Below, piece after piece: positions 6,600 to 14,262 of a DNA stretch of 16,482 nt. The position numbers and the translations under genes were made by a program. The stretch is from NCBI GenBank assembly GCA_046756945.1, contig JBHHXI010000068.1, positions 1-16,482 on the forward strand, written 5' to 3'. The notes under the pieces were generated by a model. The model saw only the letters and a program-made list of their open reading frames with translations. It was not told where the DNA came from and did no database searches. The DNA is from JACZQZ01 sp046756945 (GTDB lineage: Bacteria; Pseudomonadota; Alphaproteobacteria; Rhodospirillales; 2-02-FULL-58-16). Position 1 is the first letter of the stretch. Every line of letters begins with the position of its first letter.

Positions 6600-7268
6600 A
6601 TGGTCATTCTGGGTCTGACCGGGTCCATCGGCATGGGCAAGACCGTCGCCGCCGGAATGTTCCGCCGCCTGGGAATACCGGTGCACGACGCCGACCGCGC
6701 CGTCCATGGGCTGCTGGCCAAGGATGGCGCGGCGGTGGCGGCGGTGGCGGCGGCGTTTCCCGGCGCCGTGCGGGACGGGCGCGTGGACCGCGCCGTCCTG
6801 GCCGGGAAAGTGTTCGGCGACGACGAGGCCCTGTCGCGCCTCGAAGCGATTATCCATCCCCTGGTGCGCCAATGTGAGCGGCGCTTCCTGCGCACCGCCG
6901 CGGCGCAGGGACGGCGCCTTGTGGTTCTCGCCGTGCCGCTGCTGTTCGAGACCGGCGGCGAAAGACGCTGCGACGGCGTGGTGGTGGTTTCCACCGCGCG
7001 GCTCGTTCAGGAGGCGCGGGTTCTCAGGCGTCCCGGCATGACCCGCGGGCGCCTCGACTTCGTCCTCTCGCACCAGATGTGCGACGCCAGGAAACGCCGG
7101 CGCGCCGAGTTCGTCGTCGCCACCGGGCTCGGGCGCGGGTTCAGCTTGCGCGCGATCAGGAAGATCGTCAAAGTGGCGCGGCGGTGGCGCGCCACCAAAT
7201 GGCCGCCACGGGGCTTCCAGCCCCGGGCCCGCCGGCCCGGGGGAAACCGCGGCCGCCGGCGGTCCTGA
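6600..7268 (+). CDS. coaE: Dephospho-CoA kinase
   Basis: Phosphorylates the 3'-hydroxyl of dephospho-CoA with ATP, the last step of coenzyme A synthesis. It has 222 residues. The P-loop is GSIGMGKT (8-15), followed by VHDADRAVH (28-36, Asp30 and Asp32), LEAIIHPLVR (81-90) and AVPLLFETG (111-119). The lid segment RVLRRPGMTRGRLDFVLSHQ (140-159) is typical. The last ~35 residues are strongly basic and Arg/Pro-rich (ARRWRATKWPPRG...RGRRRS), longer than most CoaE proteins need. ATG at 6600 is preceded by AGGA (6589-6592) at 7 nt and lies 3 bp after the aroE stop, so the genes are co-transcribed. Confidence 0.95.
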   Translation: MVILGLTGSIGMGKTVAAGMFRRLGIPVHDADRAVHGLLAKDGAAVAAVAAAFPGAVRDGRVDRAVLAGKVFGDDEALSRLEAIIHPLVRQCERRFLRTAAAQGRRLVVLAVPLLFETGGERRCDGVVVVSTARLVQEARVLRRPGMTRGRLDFVLSHQMCDARKRRRAEFVVATGLGRGFSLRAIRKIVKVARRWRATKWPPRGFQPRARRPGGNRGRRRS

Positions 7269-7301
7269 GCCGCCGGGTCCCGCCGCGACAGGAGCATGCG
7301 G

Positions 7302-7967
7302 TTGCGCGAAGTCGTCCTCGACACGGAAACCACGGGACTCAATCCCGGCGCCGGCCACCGGATCGTCGAGGTCGGCTGCGTCGAACTGGTCAATCACGTG
7401 GCCACCGGCCGGACCTTTCAGCGCTACGTGAACCCTGAGAGGGACATGCCGGAGGAAGCCTTCGCTGTGCATGGGCTGTCGGCGGAATTCCTGGCCGGAC
7501 ATCCGGCGTTTGCCGGCGTCATCGATGATTTGCTGGAATTCCTCGGGGAGTCGCCGCTGGTCATTCACAACGCCGGTTTCGACCTGGCGTTCCTCAACGC
7601 CGAGCTGGCGTTACTGGAGCGGCCGCCCCTTCCCGCGGAGCGGGCCATCGACACCGTGCAGCTGGCGCGGCGGAAGTTCCCCGGCGCCCAGGCCAGCCTC
7701 GATGCGCTGTGCCGCCGTTTCCAGATCGATCTCAGCGACCGCAGCCTGCACGGGGCCCTCAAGGACGCGCGGCTGCTGGCGGATGTCTACCTGGAGCTGA
7801 TCGGCGGCCGCCAGCCCGGCCTGGTTCTGGCCGCCGCCGGCGGAGGGACCGCCGGGACCGCCGAGCGGCCCAGACGCCCGCCCCGGCCCCATGCGCCGAC
7901 GCCGGAGGAGGCAGCGGCCCATACCCGGTTCCTCGCGGATCTGGATACGCCCATCTGGCACGCCTGA
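7302..7967 (+). CDS. dnaQ: DNA polymerase III epsilon subunit (3'-5' proofreading exonuclease)
   Basis: DEDDh exonuclease that proofreads for the replicative polymerase core. It has 221 residues. Exo I is VLDTETTG (5-12, Asp7 and Glu9), Exo II is VIHNAGFDLAFLN with its Asp, and Exo III is LHGALKDARLLADVYLEL with the catalytic His and Asp. A Gly/Ala/Pro-rich linker leads to a C-terminal tail, the part that normally contacts the alpha subunit. Start choice: AGGAG (7290-7294) is 7 nt from TTG 7302, which gives the family-typical MREVVLDTETTG. The ATG at 7296 is only 1 nt from that Shine-Dalgarno; it is the alternative and would add two residues. The gap from coaE is 33 bp. It converges with secB. 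Confidence 0.95.
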   Translation: MREVVLDTETTGLNPGAGHRIVEVGCVELVNHVATGRTFQRYVNPERDMPEEAFAVHGLSAEFLAGHPAFAGVIDDLLEFLGESPLVIHNAGFDLAFLNAELALLERPPLPAERAIDTVQLARRKFPGAQASLDALCRRFQIDLSDRSLHGALKDARLLADVYLELIGGRQPGLVLAAAGGGTAGTAERPRRPPRPHAPTPEEAAAHTRFLADLDTPIWHA

Positions 7968-7974
7968 GAGCGGA

Positions 7975-7989
7975 CGGCGGGGCCGTCAG
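7975..7989. terminator. Hairpin between convergent dnaQ and secB
   Basis: GACGGC (7975-7980), loop GGG, GCCGTC (7984-7989): a perfect 6-bp stem spanning the 18-bp gap between the dnaQ and secB stop codons. It has no T-run on either side. It may act as a weak bidirectional end point. Confidence 0.3.
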
Positions 7990-8630
7990 CTGGCCGGGGA
8001 CGGGCCTCCGTCGCCGGCATTTCCGGCGTTCTCCATCTGCTTTTGGTACATGGCGACGAAATCCACCGGTCCCAGCAGGATCGGCGGGAAGCCGCCTTCG
8101 CGCGAGATTGCCGCCAGGATATTCCGGGCGAAGGGGAACAGCAGTCGCGGACATTCGACAAGGAGGACGGCCTGCAGGTGTTCGCGCGGGACCCTGATGT
8201 TGAAATTCCCCGCGTAGATGAGCTCCATGATAAAGGCCACCTTCTCATCCACCTTGCATTCGGCCCTCATGTTCAGGACCACCTCGTAGGCGGTATCGGC
8301 GAGGTTGGCCGCCTGTACGTCGATGTTGATGGTGATGTCGGGCCTGGTGGTCTGCATGCGATGGAAGACCTCCGGGGCGGCCGGCGCCTCGAAGGAAAGG
8401 TCCTTGATGTACTGGGCGTTGACAACAAGGGGCTGGTCCGCGGGACTTGGCGCGCCGATGGGCTGGGTGTCGCCGGCGGGCTGGGCCGGGCGATCGGGTT
8501 GGGCGCCGGATTCGGGTGGGCTGGCGGAGCGGGGCGCATCGGCGGGCCCGGGCGCACTTGGGGCCGCGGACTTGGCGGCGGCGGCCTTGGCCCCGTCCTT
8601 CGTCTTTCGTTTCGTCGGTTTGCGGGTCAT
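7986..8630 (-). CDS. secB: Protein-export chaperone SecB with long N-terminal extension
   Basis: Cytosolic tetrameric chaperone that holds preproteins unfolded and delivers them to SecA. The SecB core begins near residue 67 (QPLVVNAQYIKDLSFEAP, 66-83) and includes YEVVLNMRAEC (115-125), ELIYAGNFNI (136-145) and ECPRLLFPFARNILA (159-173). It has 214 residues against about 155-170 for the family. The surplus is a basic start (MTRKPTKRKTKDGAK) followed by an Ala/Pro/Gly/Ser linker to about residue 65. ATG at 8630 is chosen because AAGGGA sits 8 nt upstream; an in-frame ATG at 8669 lacks a ribosome site. It is on the minus strand, 84 bp after fxsA, and converges on dnaQ. Confidence 0.96.
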   Translation of the reverse strand: MTRKPTKRKTKDGAKAAAAKSAAPSAPGPADAPRSASPPESGAQPDRPAQPAGDTQPIGAPSPADQPLVVNAQYIKDLSFEAPAAPEVFHRMQTTRPDITINIDVQAANLADTAYEVVLNMRAECKVDEKVAFIMELIYAGNFNIRVPREHLQAVLLVECPRLLFPFARNILAAISREGGFPPILLGPVDFVAMYQKQMENAGNAGDGGPSPAS

Positions 8631-8714
8631 GATCCGGTTCCCTTTGGTGGGTTGGCCTGTGGCTACCATGGATCGGACGGCCGGACAACCGTCTCAGGCG
8701 CGGCCGGCGTACTG

Positions 8715-9242
8715 TCAACGCGGCCCAATGGCCGGCGGCGGCTGGTCCGTGTCGTCGCCGTTGTTCCCGGCGGCGTTTTCCGTCGGAACCTCGTGATATT
8801 CGCCGTCGATGACGGTATCGCGGTCGCCGCCGCCGCCGCCCGAGGCGAACGGTCCCGGTTGTTCGGTCCACACGTCGAGCCGTCCCGATGCCACCAGGTA
8901 CCGGCCGAAGACCCCGCGCAGGGCGACGCGCACGGCCGGCACGAACAGCAAAAGTCCGGCCGCGTCGGTAACGAACCCGGGCGTGAGCAGCAAGGCGCCG
9001 GCCACCAGCAGGCACAGACCGTCGAAAACCTCGGCCATGGGAAACCGGTTCGCCTCCAGGCTTTCGCGCACCCGCTGCAGGGTCGCCAGGCCCTGATGGC
9101 GCAGCAGCGCCGTGCCCGCCATGGCGGTGAGAATGATCGTGGCCACGGTGGGCCACAGTCCGATGCGCCCCCCGACCTCGATGAAGACGGCGACTTCTAC
9201 GATCGGCACGCCGATCATCGCCAAAAGAAGTACAAGGCCCAT
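8715..9242 (-). CDS. fxsA: FxsA family membrane protein
   Basis: Inner-membrane protein of the FxsA/YjeG family; in E. coli its overexpression relieves F-plasmid exclusion of phage T7, but its normal role is unclear. It has 175 residues. There are hydrophobic segments at about 2-22, 28-46, 74-90 and 92-107. The family motif GALLLTPGFVTDAAGLLL precedes VPAVR. The C-terminal ~45 residues are hydrophilic, with a Gly run (GGGGG) and many acidic residues, probably disordered in the cytoplasm. ATG at 9242 has AGG directly upstream, and the start agrees with the family. It is divergent from the Tim44-domain gene (169-bp gap) and upstream of secB. Confidence 0.93.
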   Translation of the reverse strand: MGLVLLLAMIGVPIVEVAVFIEVGGRIGLWPTVATIILTAMAGTALLRHQGLATLQRVRESLEANRFPMAEVFDGLCLLVAGALLLTPGFVTDAAGLLLFVPAVRVALRGVFGRYLVASGRLDVWTEQPGPFASGGGGGDRDTVIDGEYHEVPTENAAGNNGDDTDQPPPAIGPR

Positions 9243-9411
9243 CCTTGCCTGCCGCCCAATTACCGCCTATCTAAAGCTGGTAGCGGCGGTGATCCGGTAT
9301 CCACGGGATAGTCGACTGGACCACGGCGCACCGAGCCGTTAACCTGTGTCAAGGTGTTTAACTCAGGGGCACCCGGCGGTCCAGCCGTGTTGGTTCCCCG
9401 GGTCATGAACC
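9243..9411. promoter_or_regulatory. fxsA / Tim44-gene divergent promoter region
   Basis: A 169-bp divergent gap that must hold both promoters. A perfect TTGACA is read on the minus strand at 9352-9347, but no -10 lies 15-19 bp downstream. Around it, GTTAACCTGTGTCAAGGTGTTTAAC (9338-9362) contains ACCT and AGGT as an inverted pair with a 6-nt spacer, flanked by TTAA on both sides. This could be an operator, but nothing identifies the regulator. Confidence 0.3.
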
Positions 9412-10101
9412 ATGAGCGACGGCCTCCCGTTCTTCGACATCATTCTGTTCGCGATGATCGCGGCGTTCCTGGTGCTGCGCCTGAGGAGCGTGCTGGGCCG
9501 CCGTGACAACCATAAGCGCGGACATCGCAATCCCTTCGCCCGCCCGCTCCCCGAGGAACAGGCGGACGAAAACGTCGTGCATCTTCCCAGCGCCCGCGAT
9601 ATCGGCGCCGATACGGAGGACGCGGTGGTGGAAAACGATGCCGATGGCGACCTGGCCGCGGGGTTCAGGGAAATCAAGGCGGCGGACCGCGGGTTCGATC
9701 CGACCGAGATCCTGTCGGGCGCCCGTATCGCGTTCGAACTGATTCTCAGTGCCTTCGCGGCGGGGGACACCGAAGCCCTGAAGCCCCTGCTCAGCGCCGA
9801 GGTCCTGGGCAACTTCGCCCAGTCCATCAGGGAGCGCGAAGCGGCCGGGGAAACCATGGAGCACACCCTGGTCGGCATGAAAAGCGCCGAGATCGTGGAG
9901 GCATACCTGGATGGCCGCACCGCCCATGTCACCGTCAAGTTCGTCAGCGATCAGGCCAACGTAACCCGCGACGCAAACGGCGAAGTGGTTGACGGCGATC
10001 CCAGTGCCGTCACCGAAGTCACGGATTTCTGGACCTTTGCCCGGGATACTGGGTCCCGTGATCCCAACTGGACGCTGGTCGCTACCCGCAGTCTTGACTG
10101 A
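9412..10101 (+). CDS. Tim44-domain membrane-anchored protein (TimA-like)
   Basis: Bacterial homologue of the mitochondrial import subunit Tim44. In alphaproteobacteria such proteins are inner-membrane anchored with a cytoplasmic C-terminal domain; their exact role is not settled. It has 229 residues: one N-terminal membrane segment (FFDIILFAMIAAFLVLRLRS, 7-26), then a basic and then acidic variable linker to about 90. The Tim44 fold runs from about FDPTEILSGARIAFELILSA to the C-terminal WTFARD...WTLVATRSLD. ATG at 9412 lacks an obvious Shine-Dalgarno. mltA follows closely, a pairing common in this class. Confidence 0.88.
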   Translation: MSDGLPFFDIILFAMIAAFLVLRLRSVLGRRDNHKRGHRNPFARPLPEEQADENVVHLPSARDIGADTEDAVVENDADGDLAAGFREIKAADRGFDPTEILSGARIAFELILSAFAAGDTEALKPLLSAEVLGNFAQSIREREAAGETMEHTLVGMKSAEIVEAYLDGRTAHVTVKFVSDQANVTRDANGEVVDGDPSAVTEVTDFWTFARDTGSRDPNWTLVATRSLD

Positions 10102-10138
10102 ATCCCGCCTCGAGACCCGGACACGTCGTCCCCGGATA

Positions 10139-11317
10139 TTGAGCAACGAGCCGTCCCTGCGGCTGCTTGCGGCGGCGCTGGTCGCCGGTCTCGCCGCGTG
10201 TACGCCGGCGGAGCCTCCGCCGCCGCCGGTGGCCAAGCTCACCCTCACCCGCACGTCGTTCGACCGGCTTCCCGGCTGGCGCGAAGACACCCTGGGCGCC
10301 GCCCTTCCGGCGCTCGGCCGTTCCTGCGCGCGCCTCGGGGACCTGCCCGCTGGGCGCCCCCTCGGAGCCGGCGGCACCGGCGGCACCATCGGCCACTGGC
10401 GCGCCATCTGCGCCGCCCTGGCCCGCATCGCCGGGGGCGACGACGGGGCGGCCCGCCGTTTCTTCGAAGCCTGGTTCGTTCCCTATCTGGCCGCCGACAA
10501 CGGCAACGCCGAAGGCCTGTTCACCGGGTACTACGAGGCGCAGTTGCACGGTGCTTGGCGCCCCGGCGGGCGCTACCGCGTGCCCATCTACACCCGCCCC
10601 CGCGACCTCATCACCGCCGACCTGGGACGGTTCCGCCCGGAATGGCGGGGACAAAGCGTTGACGGGCGCGTCGTCGACGGCCGGCTGGTTCCCTTTCAGA
10701 CCCGGGCCGAGATCGAGGGCGGCGCCCTGGCCGGGCGCGGCCTGGAGCTCCTCTGGGTGGACAGTCCGGTGGACGCCTTTTTCCTGCACATACAGGGGTC
10801 CGGCCGCGTCGTCATGGCGGACGGACAGGTCGTGCGCCTGGCATACGCCGGGCGCAACGGACACGCCTACGTGGCCATCGGCCGCGACCTGGTCGCCCGT
10901 GGCGCGATCGCGGCCGACGCGCTGTCCATGCAAACCATCCGCGCCTGGCTGCGCGCCCATCCCGGCGAGGCGGCGGACCTCATGGCGCGCAATCCCTCGT
11001 ACATTTTCTTCCGCGCCCTCGACGGCGACGGCCCCATCGGCGCCCAGGGCGCGGTGCTCACGCCGGGGCGCAGCCTTGCCGTGGACCGCCGCTTCGTGCC
11101 GTTGAGCGTGCCCGTGTGGCTGGACACCACCGACCCGCTGAACCGTGGCGCGCCGCTACGCCGCCTGGTCATCGCCCAGGACACCGGAAGCGCCGTCAAG
11201 GGCCCGGTGCGGGGAGACCTGTTCTGGGGATACGGCGCCGCCGCCGCCGCGCGGGCCGGCCGGATGAAGGAGAGGGGCCGCTATTACCTGCTGTTGCCGA
11301 AAAGCGCGGCGCCCTAA
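10139..11317 (+). CDS. mltA: Membrane-bound lytic murein transglycosylase A
   Basis: Outer-membrane lipoprotein that cleaves peptidoglycan glycan strands to 1,6-anhydro-muropeptides. It has 392 residues from the TTG at 10139. That start gives a short signal peptide with lipobox LAAC (Cys21), followed by a Pro run (residues ~26-30). The MltA domain shows GLFTGYYEAQLHGAW and VPIYTRPRDL. The C-terminal 3D domain shows RRLVIAQDTGSAVKGPVRGD (Asp348; Asp360 in GDLFWGYG), the region of the catalytic Asp in E. coli MltA. Another TTG at 10094, overlapping the end of the Tim44 gene, would add 15 residues; neither has a good ribosome site. It is co-directional with the Tim44 gene, 37 bp downstream. Confidence 0.95.
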   Translation: MSNEPSLRLLAAALVAGLAACTPAEPPPPPVAKLTLTRTSFDRLPGWREDTLGAALPALGRSCARLGDLPAGRPLGAGGTGGTIGHWRAICAALARIAGGDDGAARRFFEAWFVPYLAADNGNAEGLFTGYYEAQLHGAWRPGGRYRVPIYTRPRDLITADLGRFRPEWRGQSVDGRVVDGRLVPFQTRAEIEGGALAGRGLELLWVDSPVDAFFLHIQGSGRVVMADGQVVRLAYAGRNGHAYVAIGRDLVARGAIAADALSMQTIRAWLRAHPGEAADLMARNPSYIFFRALDGDGPIGAQGAVLTPGRSLAVDRRFVPLSVPVWLDTTDPLNRGAPLRRLVIAQDTGSAVKGPVRGDLFWGYGAAAAARAGRMKERGRYYLLLPKSAAP

Positions 11318-11370
11318 GAGCCCCTCCGCCGTCCCTTGCCTTGGGCCGCCGAAACCCCCATTCTTCGGCC

Positions 11371-12132
11371 ATGTCTTCGCCGCCGCGCACCGTCGGCCTT
11401 TTCGTTACCTGTCTGGTCGATCTGATGCGGCCGGTGGTGGGGTTCGCCGCGGTCAAGCTCCTGGAGGATGCCGGCTGCGTGGTCTCCGTTCCCGCGGCGC
11501 AGACATGCTGCGGGCAGCCGGCCTACAACGCCGGCGACCAGGCGGACGCCCGCGCCATCGCGCGCCAGGTGATCGCCGCCTTCGAGGGCTTCGATTACGT
11601 GGTGGTGCCGTCGGGATCGTGCGCCGGCATGATCCGCGTGCACTTCCCCGCGCTTTTCGCCGGCGACGCCCCCATGGCCGGGCGGGCGCGGGCCCTTGGC
11701 GAACGCACCTTTGAACTCACCCAGTTTCTCAGGGACGTGTTGCGAGTCCCCGATGTCGAAGCCGAGTACAAAGGTTGCGCCACGTACCACGACGGCTGCG
11801 CCGGCCTGCGCGAAATGGGCGTCAAGGAGCAGCCGCGCCAGCTTCTCGCCGCGGTGCGGGGCCTGGAGCTGAAAGAGGGCGGGGAAGCGGAAACCTGCTG
11901 CGGCTTCGGCGGCCTGTTCTGCGTCAAGTACCCGGACATTTCCGGGCGCATCGTCGACGGCAAGGTGGACGACGTCCTCGCCACCGGCGCCGACACCCTG
12001 CTCGGCGGGGACCTTGGCTGCCTTCTCAACGTGGCCGGGCGCCTGAAGCGGCGGGGCTCGGCCGTGCGCGTCCGCCATGTGGCCGAGGTGCTGGCCGGGA
12101 TGACGGACGGGCCGCCCATCGGCGATTCATAG
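11371..12132 (+). CDS. lutA: L-lactate utilisation protein LutA (Fe-S oxidoreductase, CCG domains)
   Basis: Subunit of the three-part cytoplasmic LutABC L-lactate oxidation complex that replaces or supplements LldD. It has 253 residues. Two cysteine-rich CCG domains are visible. The first has Cys14, Cys46-Cys47 in QTCCGQPAYNAGD and Cys84. The second has Cys136, Cys143 in ATYHDGCAGLREMG, Cys176-Cys177 in TCCGFGG, and Cys184. These ligate Fe-S centres of the heterodisulfide-reductase type. ATG at 11371 has no clear Shine-Dalgarno but gives the family N-terminus (RTVGLFVTCLVDLMRP). lutB follows after 25 bp. It is preceded by mltA with a 53-bp gap in which I see no clear promoter. Confidence 0.94.
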   Translation: MSSPPRTVGLFVTCLVDLMRPVVGFAAVKLLEDAGCVVSVPAAQTCCGQPAYNAGDQADARAIARQVIAAFEGFDYVVVPSGSCAGMIRVHFPALFAGDAPMAGRARALGERTFELTQFLRDVLRVPDVEAEYKGCATYHDGCAGLREMGVKEQPRQLLAAVRGLELKEGGEAETCCGFGGLFCVKYPDISGRIVDGKVDDVLATGADTLLGGDLGCLLNVAGRLKRRGSAVRVRHVAEVLAGMTDGPPIGDS

Positions 12133-12157
12133 ACGGACCAGTGAGGGAGGAACGGCG

Positions 12158-13582
12158 GTGCAGGCGACGACACGGAATTTCGAGGGCAATGCCCGGAAAG
12201 CGCTTGCCGACACCAAGCTGCAGGAAGCGCTGGCCCGCCTCAGCCACGGCTTTCCCGCCAAGCGGCGCCAGGCCATCGCCCGCCTGCCGGAGTTCGAGGC
12301 CCTCAGGGACGCGGCGCGCGACATCAGGAACCACGTCCTGGAAAACCTGGACTTCTACCTGGAGCGCTTCGAAACCCGGGTCGGGGAACGGGGCGGACAG
12401 GTGCACTGGGCCCGCGACGCAGCGGAAGCCCGCGCGGTGATCCTGAAAATCTGCCAGGACGCCGGCGCCCGCACGATGACCAAAAGCAAGTCCATGATCG
12501 GCGAGGAGATCGCCATCAACGAACACCTGGAGGCAAACGGCATCAGGCCGGTGGAAACGGACCTCGGCGAATACATCATCCAGATTCGCGGCGAACCGCC
12601 CAGCCACCTCATCGCCCCGGCCATCCACCTGTCCAAAAGCCAGGTCGCGGAGTCCTTCAAGGAAAAGCACGGCGAGTTCCAGGAGGACCGCTCCCTGGAG
12701 GAGCCGCGGGCGCTGCTCGACGAGGCGCGCACCGTGTTGCGCGAAAACTTCCTCGGGGCCGACGTCGGCATGACCGGGGCCAACATGCTGGTCGCCGAGA
12801 CCGGTACCGTCGTCGTCGTCACCAACGAGGGTAATGCGGACCTCACCATGAGCCTGCCCAGGGTCCACATCGTCATCGCCAGCCTGGAGAAGGCGGTGCC
12901 CACCCTGGACGACGCGGCCACCCTGCTGAGGGTGCTGGCCCGCTCCGGCACCGGCCAGGAAATCTCCGTCTACACCACGTTCAGCACCGGACCGCGCCGC
13001 CCGGGCGATGTCGACGGGCCCGAGGCGTTCCATGTGGTGCTGCTGGACAACGGACGGTCGACCATGCTCGGCAGCGCGCTCCACGAGATGCTGCGCTGCA
13101 TCCGCTGCGGCGCCTGCCTGAACGAGTGCCCCATCTACCGGGCCGTGGGCGGCCATGCCTACGGCTGGGTGTACTCGGGTCCCATGGGCGCGGTTCTCAC
13201 CCCGGTCCTGATCGGCATCGAAGACGCCGGCGACCTGCCCAACGCCTCGACGCTCTGCGGCAAATGCGAGAACGTGTGCCCGGTGCGCATCCCCCTGCCG
13301 AGGATGCTGCGCCACTGGCGTCAACGGCAGTTCGACGGAAACCAGGCTTCCGCCGCCGGCCGCTATGGACTGAAGGCGTGGGCCTTCCTTGCCAGGCGGC
13401 CCGCGCTCTACCGCATGGCATGCGGCTTCGGCGTCGCCGTGCTGGGGGCGCTGGGGCGCCGCACGGGCCGCTTCCGCCGCCTGCCGCTGGCCGGCGGCTG
13501 GACGGCGTCGCGCGATCTGCCGGCGCCCGAGGGCAGGACCTTCCTCGCCCTGTGGCGGAAACGCCAGGCGGGACGGCCATGA
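12158..13582 (+). CDS. lutB: L-lactate utilisation iron-sulfur protein LutB
   Basis: Central electron-transfer subunit of LutABC. It has 474 residues, normal for the family. The N-terminal LUD-type domain (about 60-300) contains TMTKSKSMIGEEIAINEHLE (106-125) and the GxTGAN/LVAETGT segment (205-217). A ferredoxin-like pair of 4Fe-4S motifs follows: CIRCGACLNECP (314-325, Cys314/317/320/324) and CGKCENVCP (367-375, Cys367/370/374). A C-terminal hydrophobic and basic region closes the protein. The GTG at 12158 has GGGAGGA (12144-12150) 7 nt upstream. It overlaps lutC by ATGA, implying coupled translation. Confidence 0.95.
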   Translation: MQATTRNFEGNARKALADTKLQEALARLSHGFPAKRRQAIARLPEFEALRDAARDIRNHVLENLDFYLERFETRVGERGGQVHWARDAAEARAVILKICQDAGARTMTKSKSMIGEEIAINEHLEANGIRPVETDLGEYIIQIRGEPPSHLIAPAIHLSKSQVAESFKEKHGEFQEDRSLEEPRALLDEARTVLRENFLGADVGMTGANMLVAETGTVVVVTNEGNADLTMSLPRVHIVIASLEKAVPTLDDAATLLRVLARSGTGQEISVYTTFSTGPRRPGDVDGPEAFHVVLLDNGRSTMLGSALHEMLRCIRCGACLNECPIYRAVGGHAYGWVYSGPMGAVLTPVLIGIEDAGDLPNASTLCGKCENVCPVRIPLPRMLRHWRQRQFDGNQASAAGRYGLKAWAFLARRPALYRMACGFGVAVLGALGRRTGRFRRLPLAGGWTASRDLPAPEGRTFLALWRKRQAGRP

Positions 13583-14262
13583 GCGCGGCGCGGGCACACA
13601 TCCTGGCGGCCATCCGCCGCAGCCTGGGCCGCGACGCGCCTTCGGCGGAGCAGGCGGCGGCCCTGCACCGCCGCCTCGACGCGCCCCAGCCCAACGTGAT
13701 CCCGGCGCGCGCCCAGGTGGATGCGCCGGCGCGCATCCACCTGTTCATTGCCGAGGCGAAACGGGCGGACGCGACCGTGGCCCGGGTCGCCTCGGTCAAC
13801 GACGTGCCGCGCGCGGTGGCGGACTACCTGGCGTCAAACAACCTGCCGGGCGTGCTCAAGGTGGCGCCCGCGGTGGCGGACATTCCGTGGTCCGAACAAA
13901 CCGCGTTGAGCGCGGTGGCGGGCGTCGCCGGGGGCGGCGATCCCGTCGGCGTCACCGGGGCCTTCGCCGGTGTCGCCGAGACCGGGACCCTGGTCCTGCT
14001 GTCGGGCCCCGACAGCCCGACGACGCTCAACTTCCTGCCCGATACCCACATCGTGGTGCTTGCCGTGGCAAGAATCGTCGGCACCTACGAGGACACCTGG
14101 CGCAGCCTGCGCGCCGCCGCCGGCGGTGACGGCCCCCTGCCGCGCACCGTCAACTGGATCACGGGACCGTCCCGCACCGCCGACATCGAACAGACCCTGC
14201 TGCTCGGCGCCCACGGCCCGCGCCGCCTGCATATCGTGCTGGTGGACGGCGGCGATGGGTAA
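13579..14262 (+). CDS. lutC: L-lactate utilisation protein LutC (LUD domain)
   Basis: Third component of the LutABC lactate oxidation system. It has 227 residues and a single LUD domain. GVTGAFAGVAETGTLVLLSG (124-143), TLNFLPDTHIVVL (149-161) and VNWITGPSRTADIEQTLLLG (191-210) are diagnostic; AHGPRRLHIVLVD closes the fold. ATG at 13579 overlaps the lutB stop (ATGA). The gene overlaps the following Smr gene by 8 nt, so lutC and the Smr gene are very likely on one transcript. Confidence 0.94.
   Translation: MSAARAHILAAIRRSLGRDAPSAEQAAALHRRLDAPQPNVIPARAQVDAPARIHLFIAEAKRADATVARVASVNDVPRAVADYLASNNLPGVLKVAPAVADIPWSEQTALSAVAGVAGGGDPVGVTGAFAGVAETGTLVLLSGPDSPTTLNFLPDTHIVVLAVARIVGTYEDTWRSLRAAAGGDGPLPRTVNWITGPSRTADIEQTLLLGAHGPRRLHIVLVDGGDG

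Noticed and set aside
5634..7568. 644-codon minus-strand frame opposite aroE, coaE and dnaQ
   Set aside because: Antisense to well-identified genes; product rich in His, Gly, Pro and Arg with no domain.
8043..9311. 422-codon plus-strand frame opposite secB and fxsA
   Set aside because: Antisense shadow; secB and fxsA are certain on the other strand.
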